DNA from: Coriobacteriia bacterium
Lineage (GTDB): Bacteria > Actinomycetota > Coriobacteriia > Coriobacteriales > UBA8131
Length of the DNA stretch: 64,000 bases
Assembly (NCBI GenBank): GCA_009783245.1
Contig: WRHL01000002.1
Coordinates: 1-64,000, forward strand
Direction: 5' to 3'
Shown here: piece by piece, positions 7,789-15,340 of the stretch
How positions within the stretch are numbered: position 1 is the first letter of the stretch
Layout: the number at the start of each line of letters is the position of its first letter
Notes under the pieces: model-generated
The model's input: only the letters and a program-made list of their open reading frames with translations
Database searches by the model: none
What the model was told of the DNA's origin: nothing
Made by a program: the position numbers and the translations under genes

Positions 7789-8535
7789 TCAGGTCAGGTC
7801 CTTCAGGCTCATCTTTCCGCGGCAAGATGGGCAGTAGGCCAGGTTGAGCTCGGTGTCCAACAGCCTTTCCTTGAGCCATGCCAGCTCCTCCGCGGTGGCA
7901 AAGGGTTTGCCGCATGCCTCGCAGCGCAAAAGTTCGAACTCCTTCTCCCAGATGGTGCGTACGCCGTCTGCGTCCTCGCAGGCAATAGCCCCCGTGGGGC
8001 AGACCTCCGCGCAGGAGGCACAGCCTATGCAGGCAGCCGGCGGCTCATCAAACGGGGGTGCAACCTGCTTGTCAACACCGCGCAGGGTGGTCTCTATCGC
8101 TGAGTTGCCCAACTCAGCGCAGGCCTTGGTGCAGAGCCCACAGAGTATGCACTTCTCGTCCTTATCCACCGTGAAGCGCAGGTCATAGCCGGTAACGCCG
8201 TACTCCTGGCAGTAGGCGGGCAGCGCCCCCTCAGCCAGCGGCGCGCGCTCTGCAAGCAGGGTCAGCACCGTGCGCCGCAGCCGTCTGACCTGCTCGGAAT
8301 TTGTTGAGACCTTCAGGCCCTCCTTTGCCGGATAGGTGCAACTCACCACCACATCCCGTGAGCCGGAGGCCTCCTCTATCTCCACCACGCAGAGGCGACA
8401 GCAGGCCTGGCCAGCCAGGGCCTCATGGTGGCAGAGCGTGGGTATCTCTACGCCGTTTTGCCGTGCGACATCCAAAACATGCTGGCCGGGAGCAGCCTCG
8501 CAGGCCAACCCATCGATCATCAGGTTCACGGTCAT
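7789..8535 (-). CDS. NuoG/HoxU-like iron-sulfur subunit of an NAD(H)-linked complex
   Basis: The 248-residue protein matches the N-terminal electron-transfer module of NuoG, HoxU and Fe-hydrogenases. It has a 2Fe-2S ferredoxin domain (cysteines in PTLCHHE and CCRLC), a NuoG-like linker, then two 4Fe-4S clusters (CILCGLCTKAC and CIGCASCAEVCP). The last 45 residues add CEAC and CPSC, a probable zinc ribbon or rubredoxin-like knuckle not found in HoxU. There is no hydrogenase H-cluster domain and no molybdopterin domain, so this subunit only relays electrons. Its ATG overlaps the NuoF stop by four bases. It is the last gene of the CooF-CooS-NuoE-NuoF-NuoG operon and probably links flavin electrons to ferredoxin or CooF. 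The domain call is firm; the complex is inferred from context. Confidence 0.9.
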   Translation of the reverse strand: MTVNLMIDGLACEAAPGQHVLDVARQNGVEIPTLCHHEALAGQACCRLCVVEIEEASGSRDVVVSCTYPAKEGLKVSTNSEQVRRLRRTVLTLLAERAPLAEGALPAYCQEYGVTGYDLRFTVDKDEKCILCGLCTKACAELGNSAIETTLRGVDKQVAPPFDEPPAACIGCASCAEVCPTGAIACEDADGVRTIWEKEFELLRCEACGKPFATAEELAWLKERLLDTELNLAYCPSCRGKMSLKDLT

Positions 8536-10178
8536 GGCGCCACCCCCATCCTGCAGACGCCTGCGGGACAGCGCTTATGTGTGATGTGCTCCTCGTATTC
8601 ATCGTGGAAATAGCGCAGCGTGGTTATGACGGGGTTGGCCGCCGTCTTGCCCAGGGCGCACCGGGAGGCCAGGGTCATGGTCTCGCAGATGCCCTCCAGT
8701 ATCTCAAGGTCCGCGAACTCGCCTTCACCCTCGCATATCCGGGTCAGTATGTCCAAAAGCCAGCGCAGGCCCTCGCGACAGGGCACGCATTTCCCGCAGC
8801 ATTCGCGGGCTAGGAACTCCACGTAGTAGCGGGCGGTCTCCACCATGCAGGTGCGCTCGTCCATCACTATCATGCCGCCGGAGCCCATCATTGAGCCGTA
8901 CTCAAGCAGCGTGTCGAAGTCCACGGGCACGTCCAAAAGCGAATCAGGCAAACAGCCGCCCGAGGGGCCGCCTGTCTGTATGGCCTTGAAGCGCCGGTTC
9001 CCCGGTATCCCACCGCCTATGTCAAAGATGATCTCACGTAGCGTGGTACCCATGGGAACCTCTATCAAGCCGCTCCGCTTTATCTTGCCTACCAGCGCGA
9101 ACACCTTGGTTCCCTTGCTCTTGTCCGTGCCGGTCTGCGCGTACCAATCCCCGCCGTTGGCTATGATCAGCGGGATGTTGATGAAGGTCTCCACGTTGTT
9201 CAAAACGGTGGGCTGTCCCCAGAGGCCCTCTTGGGTTGAACGGATGTACTTCGCCCGTGGCTCGCCCACCGCGCCTTCTATGGAGGCTATCATGGCCGAG
9301 CTCTCACCGCAGACAAAAGCGCCGCCGCCCCGTACCACCTGCACGCGCAGCTGCTTGTCGCTGCCCAGTACAGAGTCGCCCAGGATCCCAGCTGCCTCGG
9401 CATCCAGGATGGCCTGCTTCATGGTGCGCAGCGCCGTGGTGTACTCGTCGCGGATGTACAGGTAGGCATCGGTGGCCCCCACGGCCACGGCACAGATGGC
9501 AACACCCTCCAACACGCTGTGCGGGTCACCCTCCAGCATGGAGCGGTCCATAAAGGCGCCAGGGTCGCCCTCGTCGCCGTTTAAGATCACGTATTTGGGG
9601 TTGTTGTTATAACCGGCGGCAATGCGCCACTTGCGGCCAGCAGGGAACCCAGCGCCTCCCCTGCCGCGTATGCCTGAGCGCTCCACCTGGGAGATGATCT
9701 CCTCCGGTGTCATGGTCAGGGCCTTCTTCAGCGATTCATACACGCCACGCGAAAGCGCGTCGTCCAACAGCTCGGGATCCAGCTCTCCCACATTGCGCAG
9801 TGCGAGTTTCTTTTGTGACGAGTAGAACGGGTTCTCTTCCCTTCCTGTCACTCGCTGCCCCGCATCATCGCGGTACAAGAGCCGCTCGACGGGCTCGCCG
9901 CCCAGGCTCTCGATTATTGCTGCGGCATCCTTGGGTTTGACCCGGTAGTAGGAGATGTCATCCGGCATGACCTTCACAACCGGCCCGTAGCCACAGAAGC
10001 CGTGGCAGCCGGTCTGCTTGACCAGGGGCTCCACCGTGGCATCCGTGGCCGCAGCGCCCGCAACGCCGGCAGCAGCGGCTAACGCCAACTGCTCTTTAAG
10101 CGCGGTGACAACAGCCTTACTGCCACTGGCAATGCAGCCGGTGTCGCAGCAGACAAGGATGGTCCTCTTGGCGCTCAT
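8532..10178 (-). CDS. NuoF/HydB-like NAD(H)-binding flavoprotein subunit
   Basis: The 548-residue protein has an N-terminal thioredoxin-like 2Fe-2S domain (CDTGC, CHGFC), the FMN site GRGGAGFPAGRKW, a NADH-binding region (GGGAFVCGESSAM, where the common form is CGEETAL), an SLBB domain and the 4Fe-4S motif ECCGKCVPCREG. HydB-type proteins usually continue into a C-terminal 2x4Fe-4S domain; here the chain stops after CPAGVC, so that domain is missing. It catalyses electron exchange with NAD(H) through FMN in the cytoplasm. ATG at 10178 overlaps the NuoE stop by four bases, and its own stop overlaps the next start likewise. With CooS upstream it suggests CO-dependent NAD reduction or its reverse. 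Confidence 0.93.
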   Translation of the reverse strand: MSAKRTILVCCDTGCIASGSKAVVTALKEQLALAAAAGVAGAAATDATVEPLVKQTGCHGFCGYGPVVKVMPDDISYYRVKPKDAAAIIESLGGEPVERLLYRDDAGQRVTGREENPFYSSQKKLALRNVGELDPELLDDALSRGVYESLKKALTMTPEEIISQVERSGIRGRGGAGFPAGRKWRIAAGYNNNPKYVILNGDEGDPGAFMDRSMLEGDPHSVLEGVAICAVAVGATDAYLYIRDEYTTALRTMKQAILDAEAAGILGDSVLGSDKQLRVQVVRGGGAFVCGESSAMIASIEGAVGEPRAKYIRSTQEGLWGQPTVLNNVETFINIPLIIANGGDWYAQTGTDKSKGTKVFALVGKIKRSGLIEVPMGTTLREIIFDIGGGIPGNRRFKAIQTGGPSGGCLPDSLLDVPVDFDTLLEYGSMMGSGGMIVMDERTCMVETARYYVEFLARECCGKCVPCREGLRWLLDILTRICEGEGEFADLEILEGICETMTLASRCALGKTAANPVITTLRYFHDEYEEHITHKRCPAGVCRMGVAP

Positions 10179-10660
10179 GCGACCACCTCCCCTGCTTCCC
10201 TGCGACGATAGTCGGCGATGACCTCAGCGATTATCTCGTCGGTGAGGTTGCCGTAATACTCCTCGCCTATCTGCATGGCGGGAGCCAACGCGCAACAGCC
10301 CAGGCAGGCGACCGTCTCTATGGTGAAGAGGCCGTCTGCGTCGGTGCCGCCCAGACCCACGCCTAACAGACGTTCCAGCGACTGGAGCACGCCCTTGGAG
10401 TCCTTGATATGGCAGGCCGTGCCGTCGCAGACCTTGATGACGTGCTTGCCGCGCGGTGTCAGGCTGAAGGTATGGTAGAAGGTGGCCATGGCATAGGCCT
10501 GCGACAGGGGGACCTTCAGATAGTCCGCTGCCGCGACTATGTGCTCTTTGGGCAGGTAGCCGCACTCCTTTTGGATATCCTGAAAGACAGCAAGCGTGTG
10601 CTGCCTTTCAGGTGGGTATGCCTGGAGCAGCTCAGTGAGCTTCTCCTGCGCCAGGATCAT
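10175..10660 (-). CDS. NuoE/HydC-like 2Fe-2S thioredoxin-fold subunit
   Basis: The 161-residue protein is a typical NuoE: an N-terminal helical region, then a thioredoxin-like fold with the four-cysteine 2Fe-2S ligation set (CDGTACH near residue 89 and CLGCC near residue 130). It normally pairs with NuoF to take electrons from or to FMN. The gene overlaps the cooS stop and the nuoF start by four bases each, so the three should be made together. The length equals that of bacterial NuoE and hydrogenase HydC proteins. The function as an electron-transfer subunit is firm. Confidence 0.93.
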   Translation of the reverse strand: MILAQEKLTELLQAYPPERQHTLAVFQDIQKECGYLPKEHIVAAADYLKVPLSQAYAMATFYHTFSLTPRGKHVIKVCDGTACHIKDSKGVLQSLERLLGVGLGGTDADGLFTIETVACLGCCALAPAMQIGEEYYGNLTDEIIAEVIADYRRREAGEVVA

Positions 10661-12597
10661 ATTCCCAGCGCCTTCCTCTTTGCGTTGATGTGGTCGAGTA
10701 TGCCCTGCGCGGCCGCGTGCGGGTCGGTCTCAACCAGGAACTTGCCACCGGTCAGGCCCTCTATGTCGCTGGTCAGCACCTGCGACACCAGCGGGCTGCC
10801 CAAAACGGGCGGCACCACGCCTACGTGGGTCAACACGCCAAGCGCAACCACCCAGGTGCCAATGGACACGGCCTTCTCGTGCTGTAGCTCTGGCGCAGAG
10901 GCGGCCACGGGCAAATCCTTGATCTGTACACCCAGATAGCCGGCCAGCGCACCCAGAAGGTCGCCGATGCGGGAGTTGTCCACGCAGCTGCCCATGTGCA
11001 GGACGGGGGGCAGCGGCCCACCCAGGCCCGCGGCCTCGCCTACGGCGGTCAGCACGCCCAAGAGCTTCTCGCCGGCGTACTTCTTGGCGCCCTCCGGAGA
11101 GAGGAAGCCGTACTTGGCCAGGGCGTGGGCCGTGCAGCCCGTCGCCACTATGAGCACGTTGTTCGCAAGCAGGTCCTTGACCATCTCGATGGTGGTCTGG
11201 TCCTGCGTCACCTTCACGTTGTTGCAGCCGGCAAAGCCCACGGCGCCCAGCACGTTGCCGGCCACTATGTTGTCGATCAGCGGCTTGAGCGGGTCCTCCG
11301 CGTTGACCGCGGCCAGTGCCTGGACTATGGTCTCCAGGCTGAAACCGCCCCAGGCCTCCGACTTGTGCGTGGGTATCTGCACCTTGGCAGCGTCGCGCTT
11401 CGCAAAGGCGGCGATGGCCATACGCACGGCCTCCTGTGCCTTCTCGTCAGCGTTTTGCGGGGTGAAGGGCAGGTACTCCGCGTCGGGCAGCTGCCCGATG
11501 GGCGTGGTGGTGACCACCTTGGTGTGGTAGCAGGCGGCGACCTTGGTGATGGAGGGCATGAAGCACTGCACGTCGACCACCATGAGCTCCACGGCCCCGG
11601 TGATGATGGCCAGCTCCTGGCTCAGGTAGTTGCCGGCCAGCGGTATGCCCTGGCGCATGAGCACCTCGTTGCCCGAGCAGCAGATGCCGGCTATATTGAT
11701 GCCAGCGGCGCCGGCCGCTATGGCCTCGCCTTCCAACTTGCGTGCCCACTCCACAATCTTCTCGGACACCTCCGGCATATGCCCGTGTACCACAATATTG
11801 ACCTTGTCGTTGCTCAGGACGCCCAGATTGGCCTCGGTCTTGACGGGGTACGGGATGCCAAACAGTATGTCCTGGATGTCCGTGCCCATCTGCAGGCCGG
11901 CGTAACCATCCACCAGGCCCAGTTTGACGCAGGACAGCAGCAGGTTGATCGGCGATCCGTCCACGCCCATGGAGGTCTGGTGCATGGCCGTGCGGATCTC
12001 GCGGTCCGGGTTCTTGGGCAGCACGCCCAGCTTGCCCCAGGTCTCCACCAGCGCGGGTGAGGCGGTAGCCGTCAGCCATTTCATGGGCTCATCCGTCTGG
12101 TTGCCAAAGTCAGCCAGGGCGGCGTTGGCGATCTCCAGCGCCAGCTCATCGGTGGACTTGCCCTCAGTTGAGATGCCCAGCTTGGCCGCCACGGGCCCTA
12201 TCTTGTCCGCACCCCTGATCTCATAGGGCGCCGTGCCCTCAGCCGCCGCCTTGAGGCAGTGGATGGCAGAATACGCGTGGTCAGCGTGGGAGGCCGCGCC
12301 GCCCACCGTGGTGCGCAAAAGGTTACGGGCGACGATAAGGTCGGCGTCCGCGCCGCAGATACCTTCACGGGGCTCGCCAAAGGGATTGATCCGGCAGGGG
12401 CCCTGCAGGCAGTTGCGACAGCAGATGCCCAGGTCACCAAAGCCGCACTGCGGCTTCTGCTGCTCAAAACGGTCCCAGGTGGTCTCGATATGCTCGCGGT
12501 TGGCCTTCTCCAGCATCTCGGCTGCCGCGGGGTCTATGGTCTGCTGGCAGTAGTGTTGATGGGCGTGGGTATGAGAACCTTGATTTGTATCACACAT
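10657..12597 (-). CDS. cooS: Carbon monoxide dehydrogenase, Ni-Fe catalytic subunit
   Basis: This 646-residue protein interconverts CO and CO2. All cofactor ligands are visible: C51 and C59 for the D-cluster; C60, C63, C68 and C81 for the B-cluster; and for the Ni-Fe C-cluster H271 region (HGHMP), C307, C345, C458, C488 and C538. K575 in EKAVSIG and the histidine-rich SHADHAYS near 104-107 match the known acid-base and proton-relay residues. A histidine-rich N-terminus (HTHAHQH) may bind nickel. The ATG at 12597 follows AAGGAGG. It is the second gene of the operon, after a CooF-like ferredoxin and before NuoE/F/G-like subunits. No cooC maturation gene and no acetyl-CoA synthase gene lie in the window, so it looks like a stand-alone energy or redox CODH. 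Confidence 0.96.
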   Translation of the reverse strand: MCDTNQGSHTHAHQHYCQQTIDPAAAEMLEKANREHIETTWDRFEQQKPQCGFGDLGICCRNCLQGPCRINPFGEPREGICGADADLIVARNLLRTTVGGAASHADHAYSAIHCLKAAAEGTAPYEIRGADKIGPVAAKLGISTEGKSTDELALEIANAALADFGNQTDEPMKWLTATASPALVETWGKLGVLPKNPDREIRTAMHQTSMGVDGSPINLLLSCVKLGLVDGYAGLQMGTDIQDILFGIPYPVKTEANLGVLSNDKVNIVVHGHMPEVSEKIVEWARKLEGEAIAAGAAGINIAGICCSGNEVLMRQGIPLAGNYLSQELAIITGAVELMVVDVQCFMPSITKVAACYHTKVVTTTPIGQLPDAEYLPFTPQNADEKAQEAVRMAIAAFAKRDAAKVQIPTHKSEAWGGFSLETIVQALAAVNAEDPLKPLIDNIVAGNVLGAVGFAGCNNVKVTQDQTTIEMVKDLLANNVLIVATGCTAHALAKYGFLSPEGAKKYAGEKLLGVLTAVGEAAGLGGPLPPVLHMGSCVDNSRIGDLLGALAGYLGVQIKDLPVAASAPELQHEKAVSIGTWVVALGVLTHVGVVPPVLGSPLVSQVLTSDIEGLTGGKFLVETDPHAAAQGILDHINAKRKALGI

Positions 12598-12656
12598 GGA
12601 TGTTTCCTCCTTTTAAGTGGTGTCGCGGTTTTTCGCGGTGTGTCGTTGTAGGGGCC

Positions 12657-13175
12657 TCAGGCCACGGTCGCCTCTGGCACAGCTGCCATTTCGACCAGGT
12701 ATTTCACGCGCTTGCCCTTGCTGTAGGTGTCGGGGTCCTCAAACACCAGGGCCTTGGTAGGACAGGCCTGCACGCAGGCTGGGTCATCCCCAGGCGCCAC
12801 GCACAGGTCGCATTTGCTGATACTGTAGGTCCCAGCCCTGAGCCTGCCCTCCTCGATGGCCCCAAAGGGGCAGGCGATGAAGCACATCGAGCACCCTATG
12901 CAGCGGTTCTTATCGTAAAGTACCACGCCGTCCGGGTTCAGGCTCAACGCCTTGGTCACGCAGGCCCTGACGCATTGCGCATCCTGACAGTGGCGGCACC
13001 CCAGGGGAAAGCCCCTGCCGCTCCCGCCCACCTCGACATGCACCCCGCTGAGCTGCAGATCCGGCTCCGCCAGAGCGCCGTACAGCGTCCGCGAGCTGGA
13101 ATGCGCCACGCAACACGCAATCTCGCAGGAATGGCACGCCATGCATCTTTCATCGTCGATTAGGATTTTTTTCAC
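12657..13175 (-). CDS. CooF-like polyferredoxin (four 4Fe-4S clusters)
   Basis: The 172-residue protein has sixteen cysteines in the CooF/HycB/DmsB arrangement: CMACHSCEIAC, then CRHCQDAQCVRAC, CIGCSMCFIAC and CDLC...CVQACP. It should carry electrons between CooS and the NAD-linked subunits. I chose GTG 13175 because GGAGGGATCAGC directly precedes it and the first cysteine then falls near residue 11. An in-frame ATG at 13226 would add 17 residues without a good ribosome site. It is the first recognised gene of the CODH operon, 59 bp before cooS. Upstream is a perfect dyad at 13219-13235 that may be a regulator site. Confidence 0.92.
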   Translation of the reverse strand: MKKILIDDERCMACHSCEIACCVAHSSSRTLYGALAEPDLQLSGVHVEVGGSGRGFPLGCRHCQDAQCVRACVTKALSLNPDGVVLYDKNRCIGCSMCFIACPFGAIEEGRLRAGTYSISKCDLCVAPGDDPACVQACPTKALVFEDPDTYSKGKRVKYLVEMAAVPEATVA

Positions 13176-13413
13176 GCTGATCCCTCCTTTTTCCTCTTCT
13201 GTATGGGTCATTATCCTGATACTCAACCTGAGTATTGCTTCTTGGACTGACTGCTCTGAAAAAGTAGATCATTGATTCTGGCACCAAATTGATAACAATA
13301 AGTACCATTTTCAGTATAAGCGGTGCGTCATACTTCCTGCAATGCATTTCATCGGCGCTGACAGCTGTCGTACCCCCTATGGTCTGTTCCAGCGTGCCGT
13401 CGGCTCGACTCAA
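13150..13413 (-). CDS. Possible small membrane protein (doubtful)
   Basis: An 87-codon frame starts at TTG 13413, eight bases after AAAGGAGG, and runs into the first codons of the CooF-like gene. The product has one hydrophobic stretch (PLILKMVLIVINLVP) and a basic C-terminus. I do not recognise it. The good ribosome site and overlap with the CODH operon argue for it; the unusual start and weak coding character argue against it. It may be a leader reading frame or chance. Confidence 0.22.
   Translation of the reverse strand: MSRADGTLEQTIGGTTAVSADEMHCRKYDAPLILKMVLIVINLVPESMIYFFRAVSPRSNTQVEYQDNDPYRRGKRRDQREKNPNRR
13219..13235. promoter_or_regulatory. Perfect 17-bp dyad upstream of the CODH operon
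   Basis: ATACTCA-ACC-TGAGTAT lies 44 to 60 bases upstream of the GTG start of the CooF-like gene. A GATAAT hexamer on the minus strand (13210-13215) could be a -10 box just downstream of it. The position suits an operator for a CO, redox or nickel sensor. It is not a classic CRP/CooA or FNR site. Confidence 0.45.
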
Positions 13414-13534
13414 TGACTCTCCCTCCTTTCTCATGATAAAACCGTGCCGACAATTCGGCGCACTGGGTCGTATTACTGTTGACGGATCCACAAGGAGGAA
13501 CCGACACGCCGTTAACTGGAGTGAGGGAGGAATC

Positions 13535-15220
13535 ATGAAAAGAAGACTGACCATAGTATTGAGCGTGGCGCTGGCTGCTGTCTTGGCACTGTCGTGTTGG
13601 GGGTGCGCGCCAAAGGTCGATGTTGCAGAGGAAGCAGCCACCGGGCGACCACCTGACAGCACGGCCACTGTGCCTACCTCTGGCAACACAGCCCTTCCGC
13701 CTTCTTCACTGTATGAGGGCGAATTCAGCGAAAGCTATGAGCTGTGGGGGGATTTCAATACCGAGGAGTACTCAGCGCTTACCGAGAACGGCTTCCTCAG
13801 CGTGGCCACCAACCCCACCTCGACCTTCTCGTCAAGTGTGGATACCGCAAGCTACGCGAACCTGCGACGCATGATCAACAGCGGTTATGACCTGAAGAGC
13901 ATCCCCTCGGGGGCCATAAGGACCGAGGAGTTCCTCAACTATTTCAACTATGACTTTGTAAAGCCCAGTGACGGTGATGCCTTTGCCATCAGCGTGCAGA
14001 TCGCTGACTGCCCCTGGAACAAGGATACGCGCTTGATGATCGTCGGCTTGCAGGCCCAGGATTTTGAGACTGCTACTGCAGCTGCCGGTGTCAACGCGGA
14101 ACTGGGGTCGAACCTGGTCTTCCTCATCGATGTCTCGGGTTCCATGAACAGTGCGGACAAGCTCCCTCTGCTCAAGGAAAGCTTCTCCTATCTGGTCGAC
14201 CAGCTGAACCCCAATGACCGGGTCTCGATTGTCACCTATGCCGGCTCAGACCGCGTGGTGCTGGAAGGGGTTTATGCCAGTGAGAAGAAAACGATACTCA
14301 AAGCCCTTGAGGGTTTGCAGTCAGGTGGCTCAACCGCCGGCGCAAAGGGGCTGACGCGTGCCTACGATATTGCTGGGAAGTACTACATCGAGGGCGGCAA
14401 CAACCGAATCATCCTGGCTTCTGACGGTGATCTGAATGTGGGCATCAGCAGCGAAAGCGAGCTGCATGATTTTGTAAGCGAGAAGCGCGCCAGCGGCATC
14501 TACCTTTCTGTGCTTGGCTTTGGTACAGGCAATTACAAGGACAACAAGATGAAGACCGTCGCACAGTATGGCAACGGCACCTATTATTACATCGACTGTA
14601 TCGAAGAGGCCATCAAGGTCTTTGGCGAGGATTTGAGCGCTACCCTGTTCAGCGTTGCCGATGATGTGAAGGTAGAGGTCGAGTTCAACCCTGCCTACAT
14701 CAAGGGCTATCGTCTGATAGGTTATGAGAGCCGTCTGATGAGCCATGAGGATTTCACCAACGATAAGGTGGATGCTGCTGAGGTAGGGGCCGGACACCAG
14801 GTAATCGTCGCCTATGAGATAGTCATGGCTGATTCCGCCTTTGAGATCGGCGGAGCGCCGTTGAAGTACCAGGGGCAGGGCGCTGGCGTGGGTTCAGGCG
14901 AAGGTGTCGGAGCAGGCAACGGTGCAGGTGTCGAGAACGGCGAGTGGCTCACCCTGGCGCTACGCTACAAGGACCCTGGAGCTACTGAGTCAAAGCTCAG
15001 GGAGCGCGCAGTAGGCAAGGCTGCCTATGTCAGCGAACCCAACGAGGACTGGATCTTCGCCTCGGCGGTCATCGAGTTCTGCATGGTGGTCTCCCAAAGC
15101 GATTACGTGGGTACCGCAACCCTGCAGGGGGCAATAGAGCGTGCGCAGGCGGGCGAGAAGTCCGACCCGTACCGCACGGAGTTCATCTCCCTGGCCCAGA
15201 AGCTGGCATATCGCGATTAA
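13535..15220 (+). CDS. VWA-domain lipoprotein (YfbK-like)
   Basis: The 561-residue protein has a lipoprotein-type signal (MKRRLTIVLSVALAAVLALS then CWGC) and should be anchored outside the membrane. After a disordered stretch come a von Willebrand factor A N-terminal region (about 55-150), a VWA domain with a complete MIDAS start (LIDVSGSM, about 195-350) and a C-terminal DUF3520-like domain. A glycine-rich loop (GAGVGSGEGVGAGNG) interrupts the latter. VWA proteins of this type bind metal and mediate protein contacts; the partner is unknown. ATG 13535 is preceded by GGGAGGAATC. It is divergent from the CODH operon, and its 3' end faces the carboxypeptidase gene across a repeat hairpin. Confidence 0.9.
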   Translation: MKRRLTIVLSVALAAVLALSCWGCAPKVDVAEEAATGRPPDSTATVPTSGNTALPPSSLYEGEFSESYELWGDFNTEEYSALTENGFLSVATNPTSTFSSSVDTASYANLRRMINSGYDLKSIPSGAIRTEEFLNYFNYDFVKPSDGDAFAISVQIADCPWNKDTRLMIVGLQAQDFETATAAAGVNAELGSNLVFLIDVSGSMNSADKLPLLKESFSYLVDQLNPNDRVSIVTYAGSDRVVLEGVYASEKKTILKALEGLQSGGSTAGAKGLTRAYDIAGKYYIEGGNNRIILASDGDLNVGISSESELHDFVSEKRASGIYLSVLGFGTGNYKDNKMKTVAQYGNGTYYYIDCIEEAIKVFGEDLSATLFSVADDVKVEVEFNPAYIKGYRLIGYESRLMSHEDFTNDKVDAAEVGAGHQVIVAYEIVMADSAFEIGGAPLKYQGQGAGVGSGEGVGAGNGAGVENGEWLTLALRYKDPGATESKLRERAVGKAAYVSEPNEDWIFASAVIEFCMVVSQSDYVGTATLQGAIERAQAGEKSDPYRTEFISLAQKLAYRD

Positions 15221-15275
15221 AACTGACAGGCGATGTCCAGAAGCTGGCACGGCGCCAACTGGGACAAGGGGCAGT

Positions 15276-15305
15276 GGGACAAGGGGCACCGCTGCCCCTT
15301 GTCCC
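15276..15305. repeat. GGGACAAGG inverted repeat between convergent genes
   Basis: Perfect 13-base arms gggacaaggggca (15276-15288) and its complement (15293-15305) flank a CCGC loop. A partial direct copy precedes it at 15261, and a gggacagaagggacgg relative follows at 15316. It lies between the VWA and carboxypeptidase stops and could terminate transcription from both sides. It belongs to the same repeat superfamily as 7743-7774. Confidence 0.75.
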
Positions 15306-15340
15306 GTGTTGCGGTGGGACAGAAGGGACGGTACCGTCTA

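Noticed and set aside
7789-8535. Fe-only hydrogenase
   Set aside because: The N-terminal ferredoxin module matches hydrogenases, but the protein ends before any H-cluster motif, so it is a HoxU/NuoG-like relay only.
10996-12060. 354-codon plus-strand frame opposite cooS
   Set aside because: It is the antisense of a clear CODH gene in GC-rich DNA; composition (His/Gly/Ala/Val/Leu-rich) is that of a shadow, and there is no family resemblance.
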